Below are positions 25,009 through 33,909 of a DNA stretch of 64,000 nt, in pieces. The DNA is from Yaniella flava. GTDB lineage: Bacteria > Actinomycetota > Actinomycetes > Actinomycetales > Micrococcaceae. The stretch is taken from the NCBI RefSeq assembly GCF_039529295.1, contig NZ_BAAAMN010000013.1, forward strand, positions 1-64,000. The letters are read 5' to 3'. The translations under genes and the position numbers were made by a program. Within the stretch, counting starts at the first letter, position 1; every line of letters starts with the position of its first letter. The notes beneath the pieces were generated by a model. The model searched no databases. It was not told where the DNA came from and saw only the letters and a program-made list of their open reading frames with translations.

Positions 25009-25653
25009 TTAGCGAGCGACGGTCACGAACTGTCGAAACGTCACCGGATTCTCCAGCTGTTGAACTATACAATCTGCGACATCTGCCCGTCGGGCAAACA
25101 CTGCGCCCGGCAGGTGGTTGTCGAAAGCAACCCGGTAGTGCCCACGTGCCTGGTTCAATAACTGCGGTGCTCGCACGACCGTCCACTCCAAGCGGCTGGC
25201 GACCATTTTTCCTTCCATCATGCGCAGATCGCGCAGACTCCCACGGAGAAAACCCAAAACGAGCGGACGAGCAATGCGCCGCATGAGCACGCCATCGCCC
25301 TTAGCGTTGCCAAAATCTACGGCACTCATGGCAATGAGCCGCCGGACGCCCGCTGCGCTCATCGCGTCGATAATGCTCCCCATCGCATCCGAACACACCG
25401 TTGTGGCACGCATGGGAAAACCGCGAGCGCCAAGCGTTGAGACCACCGCATCGGCGCCCTCAATATAAGGTGTAATGTTCGGTGGATTCATGACATCGGC
25501 GGCCGCGATGCTCAGCTGTCCTGGTGCCGTGGTCTCATCAGCAAACGAACCCGTGTTGCGCACTATCGCTGTGACGTGGTGACCTGCAGCGAGGGCTTGG
25601 TCCACGACGTGATGGCCGGTGCGTCCGCTGGCTCCGAAGATGGTGATTCGCAT
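25009..25653 (-). CDS. NAD(P)-binding atypical short-chain dehydrogenase
   Basis: 214 residues with the Rossmann signature ITIFGASGRTGHHVVDQALA at the N-terminus and GADAVVSTLGARGFP further on. Resembles SDR_a5/NmrA-like oxidoreductases (BVR-B/flavin reductase-like). Substrate unknown. Stands alone, convergent with the VOC gene and divergent from the osmoprotectant importer. Confidence 0.82.
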   Translation of the reverse strand: MRITIFGASGRTGHHVVDQALAAGHHVTAIVRNTGSFADETTAPGQLSIAAADVMNPPNITPYIEGADAVVSTLGARGFPMRATTVCSDAMGSIIDAMSAAGVRRLIAMSAVDFGNAKGDGVLMRRIARPLVLGFLRGSLRDLRMMEGKMVASRLEWTVVRAPQLLNQARGHYRVAFDNHLPGAVFARRADVADCIVQQLENPVTFRQFVTVAR

Positions 25654-25813
25654 GCTCGATCCCCGTCACTATATCGTTCATGGTCTGCTGGTCACAGTAT
25701 AAAAGTGTGTGCCTTCATGAGAAGTACTGATGGGAAAAGACCACGTCTCACGGAGAGTGTTCCTCACGCGATAGCATCGAAAGAGTCTGTTGTCCTCTCG
25801 AGGAAAGTTGCAC

Positions 25814-26650
25814 ATGATTTCATTTGAATCGGTCACGAAAACCTATCCGGGACCGCGACGTGCCGCACACGAGGTGGTGGCGGTCCAGGACACGAGTTTC
25901 ACCGTGGATACCGGGACGATTACGGTACTGGCCGGTTCATCGGGATGCGGCAAGACCACCCTGTTGCGCATGGTCAATCGGATGGTCACGCCCACGTCTG
26001 GGACTATACGGATCGACGGGGATGATATTGCCGAGTTGGACCCGGTGAAGTTGCGACGCAGCATCGGCTACGTGATGCAACATGCCGGACTGCTGCCGCA
26101 TAAGACCGTCGCCGAAAATATTGCCGTGGTCCCGCGGCTCAACGGTGCAACAAAAGCGACGGCCCGGGATGCCGTTGGCCGGATGTTGGAACTCGTCGAA
26201 CTGCCCTCTGATATGGGCGGACGCTATCCGGCAGAACTCTCCGGAGGTCAAGCACAACGTGTCGGGGTTGCCCGAGCCTTGGCTGACGAGCCCAATATCT
26301 TGTTGATGGATGAACCCTTCGGTGCCGTCGACCCGCTCGTGCGTGCAGGGTTGCAGCAACAACTGCTCGATATTCAGCCGGAACTGGGCACCACCCTGCT
26401 GTTCGTGACCCACGATATGAACGAAGCACTGCGCTTGGGCCACGAGATCATTCTGCTGGCAGAACACGGCCGGATCGTGCAGCAGGACTCCCCCGGTCAG
26501 CTCGTCGCCGAGCCAGCCAATGCCTTTGTCGAGGACTTTCTCGGGCTCAACGGCATGGACCAGAACCTACGGACGCGCATCACCGAGGACGGTCGCACCC
26601 TGGTGGTGGATTCCCTGGGTCGTCCGGCAGGCTTCTTGGAGCAAACATGA
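25814..26650 (+). CDS. Osmoprotectant importer, ATPase subunit
   Basis: ABC ATPase of the OpuCA/ProV type. Walker A AGSSGCGKTTLLRMVN near residue 40, signature ELSGGQAQRVGVARAL, Walker B NILLMDEPFGAVD, followed by LLFVTHDMNEALRLG. There is no CBS pair at the C-terminus as in many OpuCA proteins; only a short extension, so osmotic gating through CBS domains is not expected. ATG at 25814 chosen for GAGGAAAG eight bases upstream. Its stop overlaps the next gene (ATGA). Confidence 0.9.
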   Translation: MISFESVTKTYPGPRRAAHEVVAVQDTSFTVDTGTITVLAGSSGCGKTTLLRMVNRMVTPTSGTIRIDGDDIAELDPVKLRRSIGYVMQHAGLLPHKTVAENIAVVPRLNGATKATARDAVGRMLELVELPSDMGGRYPAELSGGQAQRVGVARALADEPNILLMDEPFGAVDPLVRAGLQQQLLDIQPELGTTLLFVTHDMNEALRLGHEIILLAEHGRIVQQDSPGQLVAEPANAFVEDFLGLNGMDQNLRTRITEDGRTLVVDSLGRPAGFLEQT

Positions 26651-27285
26651 CGTGGGTGCTCGAAAATCTCGATGTCATACTGCGAGCGCTCGGGTGGCAT
26701 ATTGTGCTGAGCGTGCCGGCGATTGTTGCCGCGTTGTTGTGTTCAATTCCATTGGGCTGGTTGGCGCACAGGCTGCCGCGTTTGTCGGGACCGATTATCA
26801 CCGGTTCGGGCCTGCTCTTTGCTATCCCGTCGTTGCCATTGTTGATCATCCTGCCCGTCATCACCGGGGCTGGACTTCGTGACGGAGTCAACGTGGTCAT
26901 TGCGCTGACCCTCTACGGGATTGCCTTGTTAGTGCGTTCGGTTGCCGATGGGTTCAATGCGATATCGTCACAGACCCGGTTGGCTGCCACGGCCCTGGGC
27001 TACTCTGCGGTGCGGCGTTTCCTTACCGTCGATCTCCCGTTGGCCGCACCGGTCATTCTCACCGGGCTTCGCGTCGTCACCGCGTCGACGATCGCCCTGT
27101 GTACGGTCGGAGCAGTCCTGGGTATCCCGTCATTGGGCACGTTATTTACCGATGGTTTCCAGCGCCAAATCCTGGCTGAAATTTTGGTCGGTATCGTCCT
27201 GACACTGGGCCTGGCCGGCGCTCTGGACGGCCTTTTACTGGTGACGGGCAAACTGCTGTTGCCCTGGCGGAAGGTGGTTGCATGA
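26647..27285 (+). CDS. Osmoprotectant importer, permease 1
   Basis: 212-residue integral membrane permease with about five membrane segments and the ABC coupling region (VADGFNAISSQTRLAATALGY, then RRFLTVDLPLAAPVILTGLR). Overlaps the ATPase gene by four bases and the second permease by four bases, so the subunits are produced together. Confidence 0.9.
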   Translation: MTWVLENLDVILRALGWHIVLSVPAIVAALLCSIPLGWLAHRLPRLSGPIITGSGLLFAIPSLPLLIILPVITGAGLRDGVNVVIALTLYGIALLVRSVADGFNAISSQTRLAATALGYSAVRRFLTVDLPLAAPVILTGLRVVTASTIALCTVGAVLGIPSLGTLFTDGFQRQILAEILVGIVLTLGLAGALDGLLLVTGKLLLPWRKVVA

Positions 27286-27977
27286 ACGTCATCGTCGAAA
27301 CCTTCCGCTGGTTACTGCGTCCTGAAACGTGGAGCGCCGGTGGCAACGATCTGCTGACTCGTAGCTTCGAGCACCTGCAATACAGTGTGGTGGCCGTTGT
27401 GCTCGCTGCGCTGCTGGCGATTCCAACGGGTTGGTGGATTGGCCACACCGGAAGATTCTCCGGTCTCATTGTGTCGATCACCGGTGCGGCACGTGCCCTA
27501 CCCACCCTCGGGCTCATCACCTTATTCGGGCTGCTGCTGGGCATTGGGGCCTTGCCCCCGATGATCGCACTGGTCATTCTGGCGATCCCGTCCGTTCTGG
27601 CGGGTACCTACTCGGGCATCAGCTCCATCGATCGTTCAGTATTGGACGCCGCCCGGGCGCAGGGGTTCACGACACCCCAGGTGGTCACACGAATCCATCT
27701 ACCGCTGGGGCTAGCGATGCTGATCGGCGGGCTTCGGTCGGCTTTCATTCAGGTCATGGCTACCGCAACCCTGGCGGCCTACGTTGGCGCCGGCGGGCTC
27801 GGTCGGTTCATTTTCCTCGGGATCAACACGCAGAACACCCCGATGATGTTGGGCGCGGCCGTGTGGATCATGGTGCTGGTCATCGTCGCTGATGCACTGT
27901 TTGGGTTAGTGCAACGAGTGGCCACGCCCGCCGGCGTTCGTCGTCTCAATGTTGTGCTGGCAAGTGCCCGTCAATAA
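27282..27977 (+). CDS. Osmoprotectant importer, permease 2
   Basis: 231 residues, a paralogue of permease 1 (SSIDRSVLDAARAQGFTTPQ, VVTRIHLPLGLAMLIGGLRS). The presence of two permeases, OpuCB and OpuCD-like, is typical of Opu-type glycine betaine/carnitine/choline importers. Confidence 0.9.
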   Translation: MNVIVETFRWLLRPETWSAGGNDLLTRSFEHLQYSVVAVVLAALLAIPTGWWIGHTGRFSGLIVSITGAARALPTLGLITLFGLLLGIGALPPMIALVILAIPSVLAGTYSGISSIDRSVLDAARAQGFTTPQVVTRIHLPLGLAMLIGGLRSAFIQVMATATLAAYVGAGGLGRFIFLGINTQNTPMMLGAAVWIMVLVIVADALFGLVQRVATPAGVRRLNVVLASARQ

Positions 27978-28019
27978 TCCGTTGCCTTGGTCCGCACGCT
28001 GACCGTAATGTGAACTGAT

Positions 28020-28949
28020 ATGAAATCACAGCCTGCATCATCACGTCCCGTTCTGTACTCCGTCATCTCACTGACCTCCGCCGCGCTGTTGCTCACCGCC
28101 TGTGGTGCCAACACTGACCCACTGGAAGAGGGTGACGGTGAGACCACCTCCGGTGAAGACGCGATCGTCATCGGTTCGCAGGCGTACTATTCCAATGAGA
28201 TCGTTGCAGAAATCTATGCGCAGGCACTCGAAGCAGAAGGCTTTGACGTGGAACGTGAATTCCAGATCGGCCAGCGCGAGGTCTACATGCCAGAACTCGA
28301 AGCCGGAGAAATCGACCTGCTCCCCGAATACACGGGCAACCTGGTGCAGTACTACCAGGATGAGGCCGAAACCGGCTCACCCGAAGCAGTCCACAGTCAA
28401 GCACAAGACGTACTGCCCGATGGCCTGCAAGTCCTCGACTGGGCCGAGGCGACCGACCAGGATTCCTATGTCGTGACTTCTGAGACGGCGCAGGAACACG
28501 AGCTGGAGTCCATTGGTGACCTGACGAATCTCGGCGACTCCGTCACGATGGCCGCCAACTCAGAATTTGAGGCACGTCCCTACGGGCCCGACGGCGCACA
28601 AGAACTCTACGGGGTAACCGTTGAAGTGGTGGGTGTCGAAGATTCTGGTGGACCGCTGACAGTGAGCGCGCTCGTCGACGGCGATGTGGACGTCGCCGAT
28701 ATTTACACGTCCTCCCCTGCAATTGCAGCAGAAGATTTGGTGATCTTAGACGACCCAGAACACCTCATCCTGCCGCAAAACGTGGTGCCGGTTGCCAGTG
28801 AAGACCTCGACGACCAAGCCGTCGAGGTCATCAACACGGTCCAAGCAGACCTCACCGCCGATGATTTGGTCGAGTTAAACACGCGCTCGGTAGACGACCA
28901 GGCTTCTTCGGATGATGTGGCTCAAGAATGGCTCGAGAACCGAGAATAA
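28020..28949 (+). CDS. Osmoprotectant-binding lipoprotein
   Basis: 309-residue solute-binding protein of the OpuAC/OpuCC family. A lipobox (LLLTACG, Cys near residue 28) anchors it to the outer face of the membrane. The fold starts IVIGSQAYYSNEIVAEIYAQ and includes ELEAGEIDLLPEYTGNLVQY, a typical ligand-pocket segment. Quaternary amines are the likely ligands; the exact one is not readable. Fourth gene of the operon, 42 bp after permease 2. Confidence 0.9.
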   Translation: MKSQPASSRPVLYSVISLTSAALLLTACGANTDPLEEGDGETTSGEDAIVIGSQAYYSNEIVAEIYAQALEAEGFDVEREFQIGQREVYMPELEAGEIDLLPEYTGNLVQYYQDEAETGSPEAVHSQAQDVLPDGLQVLDWAEATDQDSYVVTSETAQEHELESIGDLTNLGDSVTMAANSEFEARPYGPDGAQELYGVTVEVVGVEDSGGPLTVSALVDGDVDVADIYTSSPAIAAEDLVILDDPEHLILPQNVVPVASEDLDDQAVEVINTVQADLTADDLVELNTRSVDDQASSDDVAQEWLENRE

Positions 28950-28967
28950 CCTGTCTACCCGGCGCGG

Positions 28968-30236
28968 TTAGTCATCGGCAACAGCAGCTTTTTGCTTCTC
29001 GACCTCTTTACAAGCTTTCTTTGCTTTGGCTTCGGCCTTGCGGTCTTGCTTCTGTTGTTCCAGTACGCGCTCTCGTTCGGCGCTCACGGCTGCAATTTGC
29101 TCCTCGGCTGTATCGACCGGATCAACTTGCATGTGCTCATCGCGTCCGGTCCAGACTTTGATGACGCTCCAGGCCACCGCAACTAGCGGTACCGACAACA
29201 CGGCCCCGACGATACCGGCGAGTACGGTACCCGCGGCCAGCGCGATCAAGATGACCAGGGCGTGTAAGTTCAGTGTTTGCGCCATGACCACCGGCTGCAA
29301 GAAGTTGCCCTCCAACTGGTTGACCAAAATCACCGCACCCAGCACAATCAGCGCGACGACAGGCCCATTGGCCACGAGTGCCACCAGCGTGGCTAAAATA
29401 CCCGCGACTGTGGCACCAACCATTGGGATAAACGCACCAAGGAAGACGACCACACCCAGCGGGATCGCAAGCGGAACCTGCAAGATCAACAGTGCCAAGG
29501 TAATACCGACCGCATCGGCCGCGGCAATGATAGCCGTACCGCGAATGTAGCCACCGAAAGTATGCTGGGCACGATCCCCCGATGCGATCCATTGGCTACG
29601 GAAGTGCGCCGGGCTCCAGGAGACAAAGAACGCCCAAATCCGATCGCCATCTTTCAGCAGGAAGAACAGCATCACCAGCAGCAAGACGAGGCCGGTGAAA
29701 AACGAGCCCGCCGCGCTAATCGTCGTCACCGCGCCGGTCCCAAATTCCGCTGAGGTCAAAAAGCCAGTAACTGTGTCGATGGCCGAATCGATTTGCTGTT
29801 GGTCAATAGAAAACGTCAGATCCCCCATGACATCTTCAGCCCAAGTACGCACCTGGTTGAAACCCTGCACAGCCTGATCCACCAGGGTCTGCCACTCATT
29901 GATTACCGAGAACACTAACGCGGTACCGATACCACCCAGCACCAAGAGCGATCCCAGAAACACCGTCCACGCGGCCAACAGGTTCGACATGCCCCGACGA
30001 CACAGACGCACCACCGGCCACAGCGCACACGCCAAAATGATCGCAATCACCGTGGGAATCACGACGACCGTGAGATTCAGCAGTGCAAGCACCACCAACC
30101 CCACCACGGTACCGATCAACAGCAACTGCAAGGCGCGCATACCCACGCGACCCACCGGGTCCGTCCACAGTTGTGACACGCTAAAGCTGGGCTGTTTCTT
30201 CCGCTGCTCTTTGAGTTCTTCAAGTGTGTTGTCCAC
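28968..30236 (-). CDS. AI-2E family transporter-like membrane protein
   Basis: About 422 residues: charged N-terminus (TLEELKEQRKKQP), eight or so membrane segments, the family core (LEGNFLQPVVMAQTLNLHAL, and IALAAGTVLAGIVGAVLSVP), and a lysine/glutamate-rich coiled C-terminal tail. Family members export diverse small compounds or ions; 'AI-2' is historical and not proved here. The GTG at 30236 is chosen because GGAGGG lies eight bases upstream; the frame continues further 5' without family features. Confidence 0.85.
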   Translation of the reverse strand: MDNTLEELKEQRKKQPSFSVSQLWTDPVGRVGMRALQLLLIGTVVGLVVLALLNLTVVVIPTVIAIILACALWPVVRLCRRGMSNLLAAWTVFLGSLLVLGGIGTALVFSVINEWQTLVDQAVQGFNQVRTWAEDVMGDLTFSIDQQQIDSAIDTVTGFLTSAEFGTGAVTTISAAGSFFTGLVLLLVMLFFLLKDGDRIWAFFVSWSPAHFRSQWIASGDRAQHTFGGYIRGTAIIAAADAVGITLALLILQVPLAIPLGVVVFLGAFIPMVGATVAGILATLVALVANGPVVALIVLGAVILVNQLEGNFLQPVVMAQTLNLHALVILIALAAGTVLAGIVGAVLSVPLVAVAWSVIKVWTGRDEHMQVDPVDTAEEQIAAVSAERERVLEQQKQDRKAEAKAKKACKEVEKQKAAVADD

Positions 30237-30380
30237 TGAGCGCCCTCCAAGGCCTGTATTCCGTGGTCTATCTGTCCCTACGATACCGTTGTCGCAGTTA
30301 ACCGCATAGCACCGGGCCTCGCGTGACACCACCCGTGCACCGAGCCCTCAACATGCACGAAACATTCGCCGAGCCATACT

Positions 30381-30409
30381 TGAAAGTTCGTCATGGCGAA
30401 CATATCATC
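30381..30409 (+). promoter_or_regulatory. Metal importer promoter with palindrome in spacer
   Basis: TTGAAA (30381-30386), 17-base spacer, TATCAT (30404-30409). The spacer is almost filled by GTTCGTCATGGCGAAC (30387-30402), a 16-base palindrome with one mismatched pair. A repressor binding there would block the promoter; a metal-responsive regulator is the obvious but unproved candidate. Confidence 0.6.
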
Positions 30410-30500
30410 AGGGCATGCCGTTTTCGCGCCGGTGCATCCCATTGGCCGTAGATTAGGAACCACAGAATACAGCTGCTGCCCCAAGGTGAAAGGCCCACAC

Positions 30501-31232
30501 GTGACCCGTGACGTGTTGTCGATCGAAAATCTGCACGTGTCATACCGTGGCGTCAAGGCTGTGAACAATCTCAGTTTCGAAGTGCCCGCCGGTCAGATGA
30601 CCTGCATCATCGGCCCCAATGGGTCTGGGAAGTCGACCACTTTGAAGGCAACGCTTGGCCTGGTAGAAGCATCCCACGGTAAGGTTCGGTTCTTCGACCA
30701 ACACGTCGATGCGATGCGCAAGCGCATCGGGTATGTACCGCAGCGTTCCACGACCGATTGGGATTTCCCCATCAATGTGTTCGACACCGTGCTGTTGGGA
30801 ACCTACCCGAATCTGAAATTGTTCCAACGCCCCGGCCAACTGGAGCGCGAAATTGCCCGTCGGGCCTTAATGCGCGTGCACATGGAGGAGTTTGCTGATC
30901 GTCAGATCTCCGATCTTTCCGGTGGTCAACAACAGCGCGTCTTCATTGCCCGCGCCCTGGCGCAACGCGCCGACATCCTGATGCTCGATGAACCGCTCAT
31001 GGGCATCGACGCGACCAGCGAAGCCAACATCATCGAGGTCCTCACCGAGCTGTGTGACAGTGGCTGCACCGTGGTCATGGTCCACCACGACCTGTCGACC
31101 ATCGAACAATATTTCGACCACATGATTATGGTCAATCAACACCTCATCGCCCAAGGCCCGGTCTCTGAGACCTTAACGGCGACCAACCTCACCGCAACAT
31201 TTGGCGCCAACCTGCTTGGCCTTCCGGAGTAA
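30501..31232 (+). CDS. Metal (Mn/Fe/Zn) importer, ATPase subunit
   Basis: 243-residue ABC ATPase of the MntB/ZnuC/SitB type. Walker A IIGPNGSGKSTTLKATLG, the Q-loop region IGYVPQRSTTDWDFPINVFD (a typical metal-importer sequence), signature DLSGGQQQRVFIARAL, Walker B DILMLDEPLMGID. GTG at 30501 is preferred: an upstream ATG at 30393 falls within the promoter spacer and could not be transcribed from it. Confidence 0.9.
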   Translation: MTRDVLSIENLHVSYRGVKAVNNLSFEVPAGQMTCIIGPNGSGKSTTLKATLGLVEASHGKVRFFDQHVDAMRKRIGYVPQRSTTDWDFPINVFDTVLLGTYPNLKLFQRPGQLEREIARRALMRVHMEEFADRQISDLSGGQQQRVFIARALAQRADILMLDEPLMGIDATSEANIIEVLTELCDSGCTVVMVHHDLSTIEQYFDHMIMVNQHLIAQGPVSETLTATNLTATFGANLLGLPE

Positions 31233-31235
31233 TCA

Positions 31236-32120
31236 GTGGAATTTATATACGACCTGATCAACTACCCACACCTGGCACGCGCCGCCATCACAGCCGTTGC
31301 GATCGGCATGGTCTCCGGGGTCATTGGCTCGCTCATTATTCTGCGCGGCCTCTCCCTGATGGGCGACGCCATATCGCATGCCGTGATGCCCGGTATTGCG
31401 GTGTCCTTTTTCTTCGGGGCAAATATCTTCTTCGGCGCACTGATCTCCGGTCTGCTCGCCGCCGCCGGAATCGGTTTCGTCAACACCAACTCGAGACTCA
31501 AACGCGACACGTCAATAGGGATTGTCTTCACCGCGTTTCTCGCCGCCGGTGTCATCCTGTTATCGCGAACCGAATCGTCGGCGTCGTTGACCGCCATCCT
31601 CTTCGGTGACGTGCTGACCACCCGGGCAACCGAAATGTGGCAATCCATTAGCATTACGGTGCTCATCATCGGCCTCGTCGTGTTGTTCTATAAGCAACTG
31701 TTGATCACCACGGTCGACCCGGACGTGGCGACCGCCTATGGTTTTCCCACAAAACGGATCCACTATGCAGTACTCATTGGCCTAGCAATCGTTACCGTGT
31801 CGGCGGTCCAAACCGTGGGCGTGATCCTTGTCGTCGCCATGTTGGTCACCCCTGCAGCAACGGCCTACCTGCTGTCGAAGAAATTCTCGACGATGATGTG
31901 GTTGGGCGCACTGTTTGGCATGCTGTCTTCGATCGCGGGGATGTACTTCAGCTACGCCTTCAACCTGCAATCGGGCCCGGCCATTGTGCTGACCGCTTTC
32001 GCATTATTTGTCCTCGCATTCTTTTTCAGCCCCCATCAGGGATACGTGTGGACGCAGCTACATAAACGTCGCGATCGCCGTCAGGTCCACGACGCATCAC
32101 GCAAGGCGCCGTTGCCATGA
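31236..32120 (+). CDS. Metal importer, permease subunit
   Basis: 294 residues with eight or so membrane segments, ABC-3 permease family: IILRGLSLMGDAISHAVMPG at the N-terminal side and PTKRIHYAVLIGLAIVTVSA later. GTG start three bases after the ATPase stop; overlaps the binding protein gene by four bases (ATGA). Confidence 0.9.
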   Translation: MEFIYDLINYPHLARAAITAVAIGMVSGVIGSLIILRGLSLMGDAISHAVMPGIAVSFFFGANIFFGALISGLLAAAGIGFVNTNSRLKRDTSIGIVFTAFLAAGVILLSRTESSASLTAILFGDVLTTRATEMWQSISITVLIIGLVVLFYKQLLITTVDPDVATAYGFPTKRIHYAVLIGLAIVTVSAVQTVGVILVVAMLVTPAATAYLLSKKFSTMMWLGALFGMLSSIAGMYFSYAFNLQSGPAIVLTAFALFVLAFFFSPHQGYVWTQLHKRRDRRQVHDASRKAPLP

Positions 32121-33043
32121 GCCGTCGCTGGATTGTTGCGCTGTTGAGCGTTTGCGCCGTGTTCCTGGCGGGCTGTACCACCGCTGAATCGGACACGCCC
32201 GCCTCGGATAACCTCCGGGTCGTCTCGACGTTTTCGATCCTGTCGGACATCGTCTCCGAGGTCGGCGGAGAGCACGTGGACGTGTACAACCTGGTGCCGG
32301 TTGGCCAAGACCCCCACGAATTTGATTCCACCCCAACGGATACCAAAGCCATGGCCGATGCCGATGCAGTCTTCTACAACGGCCTCAACCTGGAAGGTGG
32401 CGAAAACGGGTGGGCCTGGCGCATGATCGAAACCGTCGAGCACCCCGAAGACCACACGTATGCCGCATCCGAGGGCATCGAACCGCTATATCTGACCGAT
32501 GACTCCGACGAGACGGTCAATCCCCACGCGTTCGTTGACCCCAATGCGGGGATGCTCATGGCCAAAAACGTGGCCGAAGGACTCATCGATGTCGACCCGG
32601 CCAATGCTGAAGCATATGAACAGAATCTCGCCGACTGCCTGGCCTCACTAGACGAGCTGGCGCAGCGGTATCAAGAAGAGATCGGTGACCTGCCCGAAGA
32701 ACGCCGCGTGCTGGTGACTTCCGAACGCGCGTTCCAATACCTCGCCGAAAGCTATGATCTAGAAGAAGGCTATATTTGGGCCATCGATACCGATGAGATT
32801 GCCACACCAGACCAGCTCATCTCGACGGTCGAATTCGTCAACGAACATGAACCACCGTCGCTATTTATCGAGTCGAATGTGTCACAGGCGCCCATGGAGA
32901 GTATCGCCCATGAAACCGGCGTCGACATCCACGCGACCGTCTTCTCCGATGAGCTCGCGCCCGAGGGCCAACCCGGTGACACCTACCTCTCCTTCTTGGA
33001 AGAAAACCTCACCCGCATGTCCGACGGGCTCTCCCAGCAGTAA
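32117..33043 (+). CDS. Metal-binding lipoprotein, manganese type
   Basis: 308-residue cluster A-I solute-binding protein. Lipobox FLAGCTT at about residue 18. Metal ligands visible in VGQDPHEFDSTP (His), NPHAFVDPNAGM (His), SLFIESNVSQ (Glu) and FSDELAPEGQPGDTY (Asp). The His-His-Glu-Asp set and the absence of a His-rich loop fit the PsaA/MntC manganese (or iron) branch rather than ZnuA. The ion is inferred. Confidence 0.9.
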   Translation: MSRRWIVALLSVCAVFLAGCTTAESDTPASDNLRVVSTFSILSDIVSEVGGEHVDVYNLVPVGQDPHEFDSTPTDTKAMADADAVFYNGLNLEGGENGWAWRMIETVEHPEDHTYAASEGIEPLYLTDDSDETVNPHAFVDPNAGMLMAKNVAEGLIDVDPANAEAYEQNLADCLASLDELAQRYQEEIGDLPEERRVLVTSERAFQYLAESYDLEEGYIWAIDTDEIATPDQLISTVEFVNEHEPPSLFIESNVSQAPMESIAHETGVDIHATVFSDELAPEGQPGDTYLSFLEENLTRMSDGLSQQ

Positions 33044-33092
33044 CCACCCCGGTAGACTGGGGCCATCCCGCCTGATGCAAAGGAATGATTTC

Positions 33093-33569
33093 ATGACGAA
33101 CCGTTTGACCCCGGGCGACACCGCCCCCGCCTTCTCCCTGCAGGATGCCTACGGCAACACCGTCTCGCTCGCCGACTACGCCGGCCAGAAAGTGATCGTG
33201 TACTTCTACCCCAAGGCGATGACCCCGGGGTGTACCACCCAGGCCTGCGATTTCCGCGACCGCTTGGAGCGCTTCAGCGCCGATGGTTACACCGTGCTGG
33301 GCATCTCACCAGACCCCGTCGACAAACTCGAAAAGTTCACCGAAAAAGAAGAGCTGAACTTCCCCGTCCTCTCCGATGGGGACCACGCCGTCGCCGAAGC
33401 ATACGGCGCCTGGGGTGAGAAAAAGAACTACGGCAAAGTCTCCGTGGGACTCATCCGTTCGACCGTCGTGGTGGACGAAGATGGCACCGTGGCACTGGCA
33501 CAGTACAACGTGCGGGCCAAAGGCCACGTTGACAAACTGCGTCGTGACTTGGGCCTAGCCGAAGCCTGA
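33093..33569 (+). CDS. bcp: Thioredoxin-dependent peroxiredoxin, Bcp type
   Basis: 158 residues reducing hydroperoxides. The peroxidatic cysteine lies in TPGCTTQACDFRD, with the resolving cysteine five residues later (CTTQAC), as in Bcp/PrxQ. ATG at 33093 has AAAGGA eight bases upstream. It lies 49 bp downstream of the metal importer and could share its transcript, linking oxidative stress with manganese uptake. Confidence 0.93.
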   Translation: MTNRLTPGDTAPAFSLQDAYGNTVSLADYAGQKVIVYFYPKAMTPGCTTQACDFRDRLERFSADGYTVLGISPDPVDKLEKFTEKEELNFPVLSDGDHAVAEAYGAWGEKKNYGKVSVGLIRSTVVVDEDGTVALAQYNVRAKGHVDKLRRDLGLAEA

Positions 33570-33633
33570 TATGCAATTATGCAATCTGTTGTGCATGGGA
33601 TAAGCTTGTTCCTCGGTCCATCATGACGGATTC

Positions 33634-33716
<83 letters not shown>

Positions 33717-33724
33717 CTCCATTG

Positions 33725-33759
33725 ACTGGCTAGGACGGCGCTGTCCTAGCCAGTTTTTT
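33725..33759 (+). terminator. Terminator after tRNA-Leu
   Basis: Twelve-base perfect stem ACTGGCTAGGAC (33725-33736)/GTCCTAGCCAGT (33743-33754), then a run of six T ending at 33759. Confidence 0.88.
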
Positions 33760-33909
33760 CATTCCACCCTTGCGATTTCTCATGGCGTGCGGTGTTGCAT
33801 TTCCCCAACGCGTCGAAGCACAGATACCATAGTGATGATCTTGGCGAGATCTCGTGTTCGGGGTGGACCGCTCGCCGGCTCGCCGCACAAGTTTCAGGAA
33901 GGATCGACC

